A stretch of 64,000 nucleotides of DNA from Anthopleura xanthogrammica (GCA_964019055.1 OZ025213.1:6002472-6066471), one strand, 5' to 3'. Counted from the stretch's first letter, positions 25,201 through 37,000 are shown. The notes: a model not told the origin generated them from the letters alone. A program made the numbers and translations.

Positions 25201-28200
25201 TTACAGGAGTGGTTTTGTTTAACTTAATACTTTTTCTCAAGGACGAAAGAGTCATCAAGAAAGATCAAGTAGCTGGGAAAAACGTACTAATAGGGAGAAG
25301 TCTCCTTCAGGAAAATGGTAAGATGTATAACTATCAAGCGATATGTCTTTATAAGAAGCACTAAAATCGTAAATTTCTTTCCAAAAGACAAGTTCATTCT
25401 GCAAGATGATGACAACGACAGTAGTGGAACCGGTGTAGATATCCCTAGCACTGTAGATGTACCTGGTGAACTGTATGGACTGACCACCTCAGATATGACC
25501 AAGACAAAAGTACCAGAAACACCATCATCAAGTACTGCTGCACCAGAAACACCATCACCAAGTACTGCTGCACCAGAAACACAAGCACCAAGTACTGCCC
25601 TACAAGAAACACCATTCTCAAGTACTGCAGCACCAGAAACACCATCACCAAGTACTGCTGCACTAGAAACACAAGCACCAAGTACTGCCCCACCAGAAAC
25701 ACAAGCACCAAGTACTGCTGCACCAGAAACACCATCACCAAGTGCTGCCCCACCAGAAACACAAGCACCAAGTACTGCTGCACCAGAAACACAAGCACCA
25801 AGTACTGCTGCACCAGAAACACAAGCACAAGGTACTGCTGCACCAGAAACACCATCACCAAGTACTGCTGCACCAGAAACACCATTCTCAAGTACTGCTG
25901 CACCAGAAACACAAGCACCAAGTACCGCTGCACCAGACACACCATCACCAAGTACTGCTGCACCAGAAACACAAGCACCAAGTACAACTGCACCAGAAAC
26001 GCCACCACCAAGTACTGCCCAACCAGAAACCAAAGCACCAAGTACCGCAGCACCAGAAACACAAGCGCCAAGTACTGCTGCAACAGAAACACAAGCATCA
26101 AGTACTGCCCCACCAGAAACACAAGCACCAAGTACTGCTGCACCAGAAACCCAAGCACGAAGTACTGCCCCACCAGAAACACCATCACCAAGTACTGCCC
26201 AACCAGAAACACAAGTACCAAGTACTACTGCACCAGAAACACAAGCACCAAGTACTGCTGCACCAGAAACACAAGCACCAAGTACTGCTGCACCAGAAAC
26301 GCAAGCACCAAGTACTACTGCACCAAAAAAAACTATAGCACCAAGTACTGCCCCACCAGAAACACAAGCACCAAGTATTGCCCCACCAGAAACACAAGCA
26401 CCAAGTACTGCTGTACCAGAAACACAAGCACCAAGTACTGCTGCACTAGAAACGAAAACACCAAGTACTGCTCCATCAAAAACACAAGCACCAAGTACTG
26501 CTGCACCAGAAACACAAGCACCAAATACTACTGCCACAGAAACACAAGCACCAAGTACTGCTGCACCAGAAACAAAAGCACCAAGTACGACTAAACCAGA
26601 AACAAAAGCACCAAGTACGACTAAACCAGAAACACCATCACCAAGTATTGCCCCACCAGAAACACAAGCACCAAGTACTGCAGCACCAGAAACACAAGCA
26701 CCAAGTACTGCTGCACAACAAACACAAGCACCAAGTAATGCCCCACCAGAAACACAAGCACCAAGTACTGCTGCACCAGAAACACAAGCACCAAGTACTG
26801 CTGCACCAGAAACACAAGCACCAAGTACTGCTGCACCAGAAACACAAGCACCAAGTACTGCTGCACCAGAAACACAAGCATCAAGTACTGCTGCACCAGA
26901 AACACAAGCACCAAGTACTACTGCACCAGAAACACTAGCACCAAGTACTGCCCCACCAGAAACACAAGCACCAAGTACTGCCCCACCAGAAACACAAGCA
27001 CCAAGTACTGCATCACCAGAAACTCAAGCACCAAGTACTACTGCACCAGAAACACAAGCACCAAGTACTGCTGCACCAGAAACACAAGCACCAAGTACTG
27101 CCCCACCAGAAACACAAGCACCAAGTACTGCTGCACCAGAAACACAAGCACCAAGTACTGCTGCACCAGAAACGCAAGCACCAAATACTACTGCCACAGA
27201 AACACAAGCACCAAGTACTGCTGCACCAGAAACAAAAGCACCAAGTACGACTAAACCAGAAACAAAAGCACCAAGTACGACTAAACCAGAAACACCATCA
27301 CCAAGTATTGCCCCACCAGAAACACAAGCACCAAGTACTGCAGCACCAGAAACACAAGCACCAAGTACTGCTGCACAACAAACACAAGCACCAAGTAATG
27401 CCCCACCAGAAACACAAGCACCAAGTACTGCTGCACCAGAAACACAAGCACCAAGTACTGCTGCACCAGAAACACAAGCACCAAGTACTGCTGCACCAGA
27501 AACACAAGCACCAAGTACTGCTGCACCAGAAACACAAGCATCAAGTACTGCTGCACCAGAAACACAAGCACCAAGTACTACTGCACCAGAAACACTAGCA
27601 CCAAGTACTGCCCCACCAGAAACACAAGCACCAAGTACTGCCCCACCAGAAACACAAGCACCAAGTACTGCATCACCAGAAACTCAAGCACCAAGTACTA
27701 CTGCACCAGAAACACAAGCACCAAGTACTGCTGCACCAGAAACACAAGCACCAAGTACTGCCCCACCAGAAACACAAGCACCAAGTACTGCTGCACCAGA
27801 AACACAAGCACCAAGTACTGCTGCACCAGAAACACAAGCACCAAGTACTACTGCACCAGAAACACAAGCACCAAGTACTGCTGCACCAGAAACACAAGCA
27901 CCAAGTACTGCCCCACCAGAAACACAAGCACCAAGTACTGCTGCACCAGAAACACAAGCATCAAGTACTGCTGCACCAGAAACACAAGCACCAAGTACTG
28001 CTCCATCAAAAACACAAGCACCAAGTACTGCTGCACCAGAAACACAAGCACCAAATACTACTGCAACAGAAACACAAGCACCAAGTACTGCTGCACCAGA
28101 AACAAAAGCACCAAGTACGACTAAACCAGAAACAAAAGCACCAAGTACGACTAAACCAGAAACACCATCACCAAGTATTGCCCCACCAGAAACACAAGCA

Positions 28201-31200
28201 CCAAGTACGGCAGCACCAGAAACACAAGCACCAAGTACTGCTGCACCAGAAACACAAGCACCAAGTACTGCTGCACCAGAAACACAAGCACCAAGTACTG
28301 CTGCACCAGAAACACAAGCATCAAGTACTGCTGCACCAGAAACACAAGCACCAAGTACTACTGCACCAGAAACACTAGCACCAAGTACTGCCCCACCAGA
28401 AACACAAGCACCAAGTACTGCCCCACCAGAAACACAAGCACCAAGTACTGCTGCACCAGAAACACAAGCACCAAGTACTGCTGCACCAGAAACACAAGCA
28501 TCAAGTACTGCTGCACCAGAAACACAAGCACCAAGTACTGCTGCACCAGAAACACAAGCACCAAGTACTGCTGCACCAGAAACACAAGCACCAAGTACTG
28601 CTGCACCAGAAACACAAGCACCAAGTACTGCTGCACCAGAAACACAAGCACCAAGTACTGCCCCACCAGAAACACAAGCACCAAGTACTGCTGCACCAGA
28701 AACGCTAGCACCAAGTACTGCTCCATCAAAAACACAAGCACCAAGTACTGCTGCACCAGAAACACAAGCACCAACTACTACTGCACCAGAAACACTGGCA
28801 CCAAGTACTATTACATCACATTCTACTGCACCAGAAACACTGGCACCAAGTACTACTGCGTTACCAACTACTACTGCACCAGAAACACTGGCACCAAGTA
28901 CTACTGCGTTACCAACTACTACTGCACCAGAAACACTGGCACCAAGTGGTACTGCGTTACCAACTACTACTGCACCAGAAACACTGGCACCAAGTACTAC
29001 TGCGTTACCAACTACTACTGCACCAGAAACACTGGCACCAAGTACTACTACATCACCTACTACTGCACCAGAAACACTGGCACCAAGTACTACTGCATCA
29101 TCTACTACTGCACCAGAAACACTGGCACCAAGTACTACTACATCACCTACTACTGCACCAGAAACACTGGCACCAAGTACTACTACATCACCTACTACTG
29201 CACCAGAAACACTGGCACCAAGTACTACTACATCACCTACTACTGCACCAGAAACACTGGCACCAAGTACTACTACATCACCTACTACTGCACCAGAAAT
29301 ACTGGCACCAAGTACTACTACTTCACCTACTACTGCACCAGGAACACTGGCACCAAGTACTTTTACATCACCAACTACTACTGCAACAGAAACAACAACA
29401 ACAAGTACTACTGCATCATCAACTACTGCTGCACCAGCAACAACATCGTCAAGTGCTGCTCCATCAGAAACAGAAGCACCAAGTACGAAAACGTCTAGTA
29501 CAACGTCGCTTCCAGAAACTGCTAAAACAACGGTAAGCCCAACGACGGAAGATACAAATGTCATCGACGAGAGGAGTACAATTTTGCCGGTTACGGATAA
29601 AAATCAAGGAGGAAATGGAAACGAGATAGATGAGAATGGAAATGGTACCACCGTGGTTGGAAAGCACTCTGGAACAAACGGTGGATTAAAAAACAATACA
29701 GGTTGGTAGGAGAAACTTTGATATAATTTGTGACTGAATTCGTTTCATTAAAATTTCATTTTAATTCAAGGCGAAGAACGGTGCCTCCAGACGTTTTGCA
29801 AGAATGGATACATGTGTATTACCAGAGACGATGGCAGCAACGACTGCTTCTGTCCAACTGTGTGTGGTGACACAGAAGAAATCCAGTGCTCAGTTTACTT
29901 GGAGGAATACAAAAATCCGTGCGATCTTCACAGTTATGCATGTAGTATAGAAAGCAATATTGCTGTCAAGCATAAAGGAAGATGTTCAGGTAAAAATAGC
30001 TAACAAAAATTAATTAATTGGTACAGTCGCCACTCGTTACTGCGGACACTCTCCGGACCGTCACTTGGTGTCCGTTATAACAATCGTCGGCAATAGGGGG
30101 GTTGTTCTTAATAGAAGATAGTGGACAAATTACTGGGCACATGTCATTGGAATTTTCAATAACTGAGTAAACTGTATTAATATCATTTTAAAAGAGCAAT
30201 CTTTCTCTGACAGATCCTAAGGCACAGTTGATGACAACAAAAATGGTAGACAGTACTCTGACACCTACGATAGCATGCCCTCGCGGTGAGCTGTTGCAGT
30301 TTGCTGAGCGCTTTGAGGAGTGGGCTATGATTAAGAAAGAACTCGATGAAAGCACCAATCCGCGAACACTGGACTTAAACTCTTCTATACGAGACGCACG
30401 AACAAGTGGGCTGACATCGGAAGAGAGGAGACAAATTTTAAAAGTAAGTGAATTACTCTGAATTTACTTCAGTACGTCCTTTATGTGAATTGGTTGAGCC
30501 AATGCGAAACAAAAGAAACGTGTCCAGCTCTGTTGATGTGTGTAGTGGTTTTTCAAGACTGAAGGGCATCGTGCAAGACACTGCGGAAATACGTTGTCGG
30601 TCATTCTATTGTACTGGTCAGCGGAGTCATATCGTAAACTACACTTCAGCCGGCGTTTTTTTTCCGCGATGTCATCGTGTAATATGGTTATTGATCATTA
30701 GAAATATTTTGATAAAAGAAAGCTGGATGGCTCGGCCAAATATTGACAAAAATAGCAAAATAGCAAAATTGACGCAAACTTTCACAGTCTCATATATATT
30801 TTACGCAAACTTTTGGAAGCCTTATGTTTTTCCTTCATTGTTTTATTTTATATATTACCATCATGGTTTAATTCAAGCTATTTTGCTTATGTTTTTAGTA
30901 CCAATTTGATGTATTGGACACAGATATGGACGGTAGTCTCATGAAAGATGAACTCAGTTCTTTTCTGCGCTCAATAGCGTTCGAGTATTGCTTGTATGGA
31001 TTCATGATATCTGCTGATATAGACCGCAATTTCGCAGTTGACCAAGAAGAGTGGTTTGAAGCATTTAAGCTCTTTGGTAAGAAAAAAATATCATAGGTCT
31101 CAAACATGATGACGTTTTATACCAACTCTTCCAACATTCCTTTCGGTATTTTTTCTTTTTTTGTTATGCCAATTTTCACTATTGTCTAATTCTCAATAGA

Positions 31201-31621
31201 GTTTTAATATTAAAATATCAAATGCTAGTTAGTCATTAAGGTTTGGGTCTTTAGTACATGGTAGCACAAGAGCTCGTTGTCATTTCGATTCTGCAAGGAA
31301 ACCCAAGTTTCTGATTTCTGTGCAAATCTTTAAGCATCATTTTCTCGTTGGTTGAAAGAACAGTTAGTTCAAACCACCAGCAAAGTAAACCAAGACCTTG
31401 AAACAAAATATTTGTTCAGAGTCCACAAATTTAAAATTGCAACGAAGAAAGGAAAAGAGCGATTCAGGATCTTTATCATTTCAATTGATGTAGTTAAGAT
31501 TTAGCAGACTCCTCCCTTTGCCATCTCCCTCTGCGCCGCTACACAGGCTATCCTAAATTAACCCTTAATGTTTTTCTCAACAGAAAATGGATTCAATAAT
31601 GAAGTTGGTGGCAGGCTGTAA
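22293..31621 (+). CDS. Secreted mucin-like protein with C-terminal SPARC-type module (seven coding exons)
   Basis: Coding exons: 22293-22358, 25242-25317, 25388-29701, 29771-29989, 30214-30443, 30899-31076, 31584-31621. All have GT-AG borders and matching phases, giving 1,706 residues. Exon 1 is a signal peptide (MERIGVLWIVMAVILIALTS). Exon 2 is short and charged. Exon 3 encodes an acidic DDDND patch then about 1,400 residues of PSTAAPETQA-type decapeptides, changing to 15-16-residue TTAPETLAPS units near the end. Exon 4 has a follistatin/Kazal-like cysteine pattern (CKNGYMC, CFC, CGDTEEIQC, NPCDLHSYAC, GRC). Exons 5-7 resemble the SPARC extracellular calcium-binding domain: CPRGELLQFAERFEEW, EF-hand 1 DTDMDGSLMKDE, EF-hand 2 DIDRNFAVDQEEW. 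SPARC proteins bind calcium and collagen in extracellular matrix. The long O-glycosylation-type region is not part of canonical SPARC. A role in mesoglea, mucus or skeletal matrix is inference. Exon 3 could be polymorphic in length. Confidence 0.85.
23660..23878. mobile_element. Inverted-repeat (MITE-like) element
   Basis: The left arm contains CCCATTTTAGACCACGTGTC and the right arm contains GACACGTGGCCTGAAATGGG, imperfect reverse complements that extend further inward and outward. Related half-elements with TCAAGRGAATGRCACA and AAATGGGAAA text lie near 38350-38390 and 53068-53115. No open frame. Confidence 0.5.
24864..24885 (+). repeat. 22-base poly(G) tract
   Basis: Uninterrupted G run inside the first intron of the mucin-SPARC gene. 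Length is sequencing-sensitive. Confidence 0.9.
25532..28800 (+). repeat. In-frame 30-bp minisatellite encoding decapeptides (about 109 units)
   Basis: The consensus unit reads AGTACTGCTGCACCAGAAAC followed by ACAAGCACCA and encodes a ten-residue unit, PSTAAPETQA. Most variation replaces Ala with Pro or Thr, or TQA with TPSP, so Ser/Thr, Pro and one Glu per unit stay constant. One 33-bp unit near 26311-26343 (APKKTIAPST) shifts the register by one residue without breaking the frame. Because 30 is divisible by three, other frames stay open too; those frames are artefacts. Confidence 0.95.
26521..27840 (+). repeat. 660-bp higher-order tandem duplication inside the mucin array
   Basis: The 22-unit block 26521-27180 is repeated at 27181-27840 with only one difference that I can see (ACGCAAGCA versus ACACAAGCA near the end). 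A third, shortened copy starts at 28051, preceded as in copy 1 by the unusual SKTQA-type unit, and lacks three decapeptide units. This points to recent unequal exchange, or to an assembly duplication. Confidence 0.85.
28801..29400 (+). repeat. Second repeat type in the mucin exon (48- and 45-bp units)
   Basis: After the decapeptides, the array changes to 16-residue units (STTALPTTTAPETLAP, 48 bp) and then 15-residue units (STTTSPTTAPETLAP, 45 bp). APETLAPS is the shared core with the decapeptide array, suggesting growth from the same ancestor. It ends in non-periodic Thr/Ser-rich sequence. Confidence 0.85.
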
Positions 31622-32740
31622 AGACAAGTATTTTTTCAATCGCAACATAGGCTGGGTTTCGTAAAAAGAAATATGCATCCGCTTAGACGTACTGAACACT
31701 GTGAATAGTCACCTTAAAGCTAAAATGGCGTTTGTTGGATTCTGATCAGTGAACTCAATGCATGACACAGATATGGGTCAGGTTTCAAATTTAAATTGGC
31801 TAGTCAGTATGGACCTTGATCACAATGCGTCATGTTTATTTCTATGAGAATAAAACTCTTTGTTTAAATAAGTCTGAAGCGCTTGAATGCGAGGCTACGC
31901 GGGGAAAATCTAGTGTTCCATTCAACATGGCTGCCGCGTAACAAAGGTCCATAATATGCTCAAGGAGCATCAAAGAGCGCGAGATCGTTGCTTCACATTG
32001 AAAGAAAATACTACACGTGCCATCACTGGCACGGCACGGCACGGCACGCAATTGCAGCACAACATGAAATTTGATCTACAGCATCTCATGTCTATCTGTA
32101 ATTATCATATAGTTTTTTGCATGACAATAAGTTTGCTTGCTTGAATACATCCGGACACGAGGAAACGGTTATTTTTTGTAAAGTTTTGATTGCGATGGAA
32201 CCCTATTGATGAACTGTGTACACTATACCAACAAGTCAATGTTATTGTTCGGTGTACTTATTGTATTCTTACGTTTAATGTGCAATATGTGATTTTTGAA
32301 ATAAATGATTTTTGGTACGAAAACCGTGCAATTTTTTTTACCTACTCGATTGGCAAAAGCCGTTTGGACCAGTAAACCTACACTTAACCCAAAGTCTACA
32401 GATCTGTAAAAATGGACCCTTGCACATACAATACTCAATTCATTGGTATTCCTGTAAAACTTCATCTAAAGAGAATACTTGTTCAGAAAAAAGAAAAACA
32501 TTACTCCCGAACGAACTTGGTGTATAGCTACTCGCTAGTTGAGGTTATCACACCCTTACTCATCAATTGATGACGATAAATATACGTATAGATATATGCA
32601 AGTTTATTGCTACTTAGATAAGCGTTTATCTTGTGTGCCTATAAAAATATTAACTATCTACATTATTCAGTATTTTAATAAAATTCATAATTCTATTCTC
32701 ATTTTTGAATGAATTATTATATAATAATAGTCCTTTCCCA

Positions 32741-32871
32741 AATTCGCTTGACTGACCACAGAACCATAGATTCAAGGTGAGGTTGGACTAGACCGATGCG
32801 GTAAATGCCGGTATGGATGTGAAAACTCCAGCCTGGACTTGAATATTTTACTTTGTGGTTAGCCAAGCGAC
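32741..32871. mobile_element. MITE-like element, AAGCGAATT family, copy 1
   Basis: Begins AATTCGCTTGACTGACCACA and ends TTGTGGTTAGCCAAGCGA, an imperfect inverted repeat. Relatives with the same CTTGA(C/G)TGACCAC... and ...GTGGTCAnTCAAGC ends lie at about 39337-39475, 45864-46000 and 49602-49723, three of them inside INPP4 introns. About 130 bp, no open frame. Confidence 0.55.
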
Positions 32872-33332
32872 TTCGCAGGCCTATTCTATAAATCCTTTCA
32901 TTCCCTTCTCTCTTTTCCCATTCTACTTATTTCTTTTCCCGGAGCATTCCGAATACTTGCTTGCTAATGCTATATTACATACTCATTTGTCACTCGAGTA
33001 AATATAATTGATTTCTTAAATTTTTCTATCGCCTGGGTTCAAGATATAATGGAAATTTCTATGCCTCTACTAAACTAACATGACTGTTGTCACACTTCAT
33101 TGTATCCAATTATTTACCCAGGAATAAAGGATATGCCGGAGTTCTACATGAAATCAATTATGGTTGAATCACTAAAATTGAGTCATCTTATGTGTGTACA
33201 CTGCAAAGATCTGTCATTATCTATATATACTTATTCACAACGAGCCACCGATACACTTGTGGCGTTGGTCAACAATACCTTAGTCGCTTATAGGAAACAG
33301 GACTGTATGGTTATGACTCAACATTGGTCACT

Positions 33333-33466
33333 GGGGCGGATCCAGGATTTTGAGTAGGGGGAGGGGGGTCAACATTTAGGAGATGCACCTTTTGCTATAA
33401 TAACCAACTAATTACAAGCTAGAAATGGGGGTCATGGGCACCCTGTGGTCACCCCTTGGATTCGCC
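33333..33466. mobile_element. MITE-like element with GGGGCGGATCCAGG ends
   Basis: The left end GGGGCGGATCCAGG pairs with the right end CCTTGGATTCGCC. The left half continues ATTTTGAGTAG and GGAGATGCACCTTTTGCTAT, which matches the element at 59179 (AAGATGCTCCTTTTGCTAT), so these two are copies of one family. Confidence 0.6.
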
Positions 33467-33563
33467 ATAGGGTCATTTTCCTAGGCATTTGTGGTGTATG
33501 GACGCCACCGCAATGACGGTGTTATGTATGATTAACTAATATGATAAACTACTAAACCTTCTA

Positions 33564-34050
33564 CGCCTGTACATTCCTATACATTCAGGGAAATGTATGG
33601 GTAGGTATAGGTGAGGCAGGGCATTATGTCTATGTCTGTACATTCTTACCATAGGTACCGGGGAAATGTATAGGTAGGTATAGGTGATGCAGGGCATTGT
33701 GTCTATGTCTGTACATTCTTACCATAGGTACCGGGGAAATGTATAGGTAGGTATAGGTGATGCAGGGCATTATGTCTATGTCTGTACATTTTTACCATAG
33801 GTACCTGGGGGAGGTCGGTATAGGCACGACAAGTCATTGTGTCTATGTCTGTACATTTTTACCATAGGTACCTGGGGGAGGTCGGTATAGGCACGACAAG
33901 TCATTGTGTCTATGTCTGTACATTTTTACCATAGGTACCTGGGGGAGGTCGGTATAGGCACGACAAGTCATTGTGTCTATGTCTGTACATTTTTACCATA
34001 GGTACCTGGGGGAGGTCGGTATAGGCGCGGCAAGGCCATTACCTGCCAGT
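33564..34050 (-). repeat. 67-73-bp minisatellite seeded by the last coding bases of INPP4
   Basis: Seven copies of a unit marked by GTACATT(T/C)(T/C)T(A/T) start at 33569, 33638, 33711, 33784, 33851, 33918 and 33985, with periods 69, 73, 73, 67, 67 and 67. On the minus strand the unit at 33985 is the authentic end of the INPP4 reading frame ([14 protein letters not shown] then TAG). The other six lie downstream of that stop. The three nearest are almost identical to it, and the outer ones are diverged but still read [13 protein letters not shown] in one frame. Confidence 0.9.
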
Positions 34051-37000
34051 AGTTAAAGGCATATTTACGGAAGCCTGTGTTTTTGTATGCATTCTCTATT
34101 CTAGTGCCTTCACTGAAATCAAAAAGATGGAATATTTTAGCAAATTTATGAGCTTGGTGATCACGTCAGTCAGGGCATTTAAAGAATATGCACGCATGGG
34201 ATCCAGCCATGAAACAATAGACCATTTTCGAGATGCGCGAGCGCTTTCAAAAATATCGCAGGCGCAGACATGATCTCGAGGCATTTTCGAGCAGCTTCAA
34301 TAGCGCGCGTGATCTTGCTCAAAAATGCCTCTTTTTCATGTCTGCGCCTGCGATATTTTTGAAAGCGCTCGCGCATCTCGAAAATGGTCTATTCGAATCA
34401 GGATACATTTTTCTGCTATTTTTTAGCTGTTATGATTTCAAGAAAGTCAAGCCTTAGGAATCAAGGGTGGCAAAGTGGGTATTCTCTCACCTCTTGGAAT
34501 ATAGGGTTCGATTCCCAAGACTTGGCATTACATGTGAGTAGAGTTTGTTATGTCTTTCCCTTGATTCTCAGGTTTTTCTCCGGGTTCTCCGGTTTTCCTC
34601 CATCCGCAAAACCTAACACGCTAAATTCCAATTCGATCTATGACTTAGCCGTGTCTTAACTTTAATCAACCTATAAGGTTGTTGTTTCAGGGTTCGATAA
34701 AATGTGTGCCTCACTGACCTTCTCATAGCATCAAGTGACTGCTGTAAGAGATTAGAACTCATACTGTGCTCTCTTTGAAGCGTCATGGCCTGCTCCAGGG
34801 TCACTGCCATAGCTGTACGGTCTTTTGCACTCTTGCAGCTTGTAAAACGGCCACCATTCATTCGCCAACAGATCTAGTAATGGTAAATTACGTGTGAATT
34901 GCAGGCTGGGCTCTGTTAACTAATAACTGCGGGAGTTAGACTTGTGCGCAAAGGCGTTCAACATGAGTTTAAGGGATGTACACGGCACAACAGATTATTT
35001 CCCAGAAATCGGGTAAATATTTAAATCGTCATGAAACTGAGGCTAACTTCAAATGTTCATTTGCTTTCGAAGACATATAAACGTTCAAACATACGAAACT
35101 GGAGCAAACCGCTGACACTCGTGATAACTGGCTTGCTGTGCATTTTATACTTGAGAGTATTCTAACCTGTTCGCTCAAAAACAAGATATCAATGTTCTTG
35201 CTTTTCCTGCTTTCAACGTTCACTTTGAGTTGTTCCATCAGGTTATCGATGGATGGGTCGTCTGGGAAACGTGAACCACCTAGCAAGCAAAGAAGGGAAA
35301 ACATGATTAATCCAGTGAAAACTAAAAACTTACTCGTGGCAGTTTGATTGAAAGTGCAAGATTTTCCAATAAGAATAGAAATAGAGAAAGAAGGAAAGAA
35401 AGAAAAGGAAGGAAGGAAATAAGGGAGGAAATAAGGGAGGAAGGGAAGGAGGAAGTGAGGGTAGGAGGGCGGAAAGAAAGACAGGAAGCCGGTAGAAAAA
35501 CGAAGAAAAAAAAAAAAAAAAGAAAAAAAAGAAAAAAAAAAAAAGAAAACAAGCAAGGAACAAAGTAAAAAATGTATTTTCTTTGTTACGATGCAATGGT
35601 GCATACAAAAAGTATTCTTACACAGCTCTGGGAATAAATCTTTGAATTGCTGCACGTAAAAACTAAGGATGCTGTAATTATCGCCATTGATACTCTCTTG
35701 TAGCGATGTGTCTCCAAACCTAAAGAAACAGAAAGAGAAAAGTAAATAAATACTCAAATGGAGAGTAAACTTCGCTTAACTGTGAAACGACAAGGAAAGC
35801 GGAAGTGTCACAGTACGGAATGAACGACTACCGTTGAGCCAAACGCAGCGCGCGAGATCACCGTGTATCCAATGGAAATGCTTAGATATGGTGCCATCGT
35901 GGTCACAGCACGGCATGTCTCTACTCGAACCGCGCCTTGTCTTGATCGAGCCGGTGCCGTGCCGTGTATGAAGACATCCGAAATTCCGTGCCGTGTCCGC
36001 GCCGCGCCGTAACCGTGCCGTGACATTTCACACTCATACGAAATCTGCTTTATTACAAAAGGGTGTCGTAGAGGTACATTGAAAGAAACAATTGACTTAC
36101 TTCTCTGCCAGAGTAGCATGTTCATTGACCCCCTGAGTAAACAAGACGGGAGTGACTCGAATGCTTTTAGCCTCTTGTGCCTCCTTAGGCAGCAACTGGA
36201 ATGATTCGGCTGGTACAGGTATACTGACCTGTATACACGACCTGAATACACATAACAACACGTTAGGCCCTGTTTAGACGTCGAACCTTTGCCGCGTCGA
36301 ATCTAATTGCCTTTGAGGCCAGCGGCTATGAAAATGCTACTGTACTGTATAAGACATCAGCTCCGGCTTTTGCTTAACACCAGGAGACGATATGTGTTAA
36401 GTTTTGTCTAGTAAGTTTTGTCATACTTCTATTAGTTTCAAAACAAAACATCGCTAAACAATTAGACTCGACGCGGCAAAAGAAGTTCGAAGTCTGAACT
36501 GGGCCATAGAGCGCATTTCATATCTCTGCGACCTAAACAACTTCTAGACGTCTGGGGTTTTGACTTCCGTCAATCAAAAACTTACACTGAACTGAGACTG
36601 GAAATTTTAATAGACGGAAGCGTAAATCGACAAACTGTGCCGCGTCTGGTGGTCACGGGTTCGCTAAAAGCGGGAAAACAATGCCGAAACTCAGACCAAT
36701 GTTCAGGATTTTTGGCGTTCATCAATCAACCTTTCAACGGTCTTAGTTTTTCTTTTTGACTGGCACCTGAAATCGTCTCGCTTCTATTATGAAAATCGGT
36801 GTAAAATAAAATATAATATAATATATAGTTTAGAGATAAATATTTTGGTGTGTTATATCTGACCTGTTGCCACTTAAGGCGGGAATTTCATCGTCTCTTT
36901 CACACCTGACAATCTGCAAAGAGAGGAAAAAACGTGACCTTTATTTAAAAAATATCAACCGTCCAGTAAAGAGCTTCCTGTTCTCTGTTTCTTTCAAGTG

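Larger units (their letters stand above)
22359..25241 (+). other. First intron of the mucin-SPARC gene
   Basis: About 2.9 kb from donor GTAGGT to acceptor TTTTTCTCAAG. It includes an inverted-repeat element at about 23660-23878, a 22-base G run at 24864-24885 and no other recognised feature. An open frame at 24857-25159 runs through the G tract and has no domain, so it is dismissed. Confidence 0.6.
31622..33560. other. Intergenic region between convergent mucin-SPARC and INPP4 genes
   Basis: Includes the 3' UTR of the mucin-SPARC gene with candidate polyadenylation signals AATAAA at 31849-31854 and 32300-32305. Two MITE-like elements lie at 32741-32871 and 33333-33466. The short open frames here show no recognisable domain. 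Confidence 0.5.

Noticed and set aside
25315..25387. ATG at 25315 as the start of the mucin protein
   Set aside because: It overlaps the donor of exon 25242-25317. Splicing to 25388 keeps phase and adds a signal peptide, so the ATG lies at an exon-intron border.
25742..26338. His/Gln/Lys-rich plus-strand frames (HQKHKHQVLL) in the mucin array
   Set aside because: Out-of-frame reading of the same 30-bp unit.
25287..26537. Long minus-strand open frames across the mucin repeat (AVLGACVSG-type), also 27684-29564
   Set aside because: A 30-bp unit keeps several frames open on both strands. The plus frame has a signal peptide, splice sites and downstream domains; the antisense frames have none.
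34096..34457. Mirrored frames [13 protein letters not shown] on both strands
   Set aside because: Identical because they are read from the two arms of a palindromic MITE.
35029..35757. A 242-codon minus-strand frame treated as one gene
   Set aside because: It merges two real INPP4 exons (35167-35279 and 35622-35719) with an intronic pyrimidine tract. Splice sites and phases separate them.
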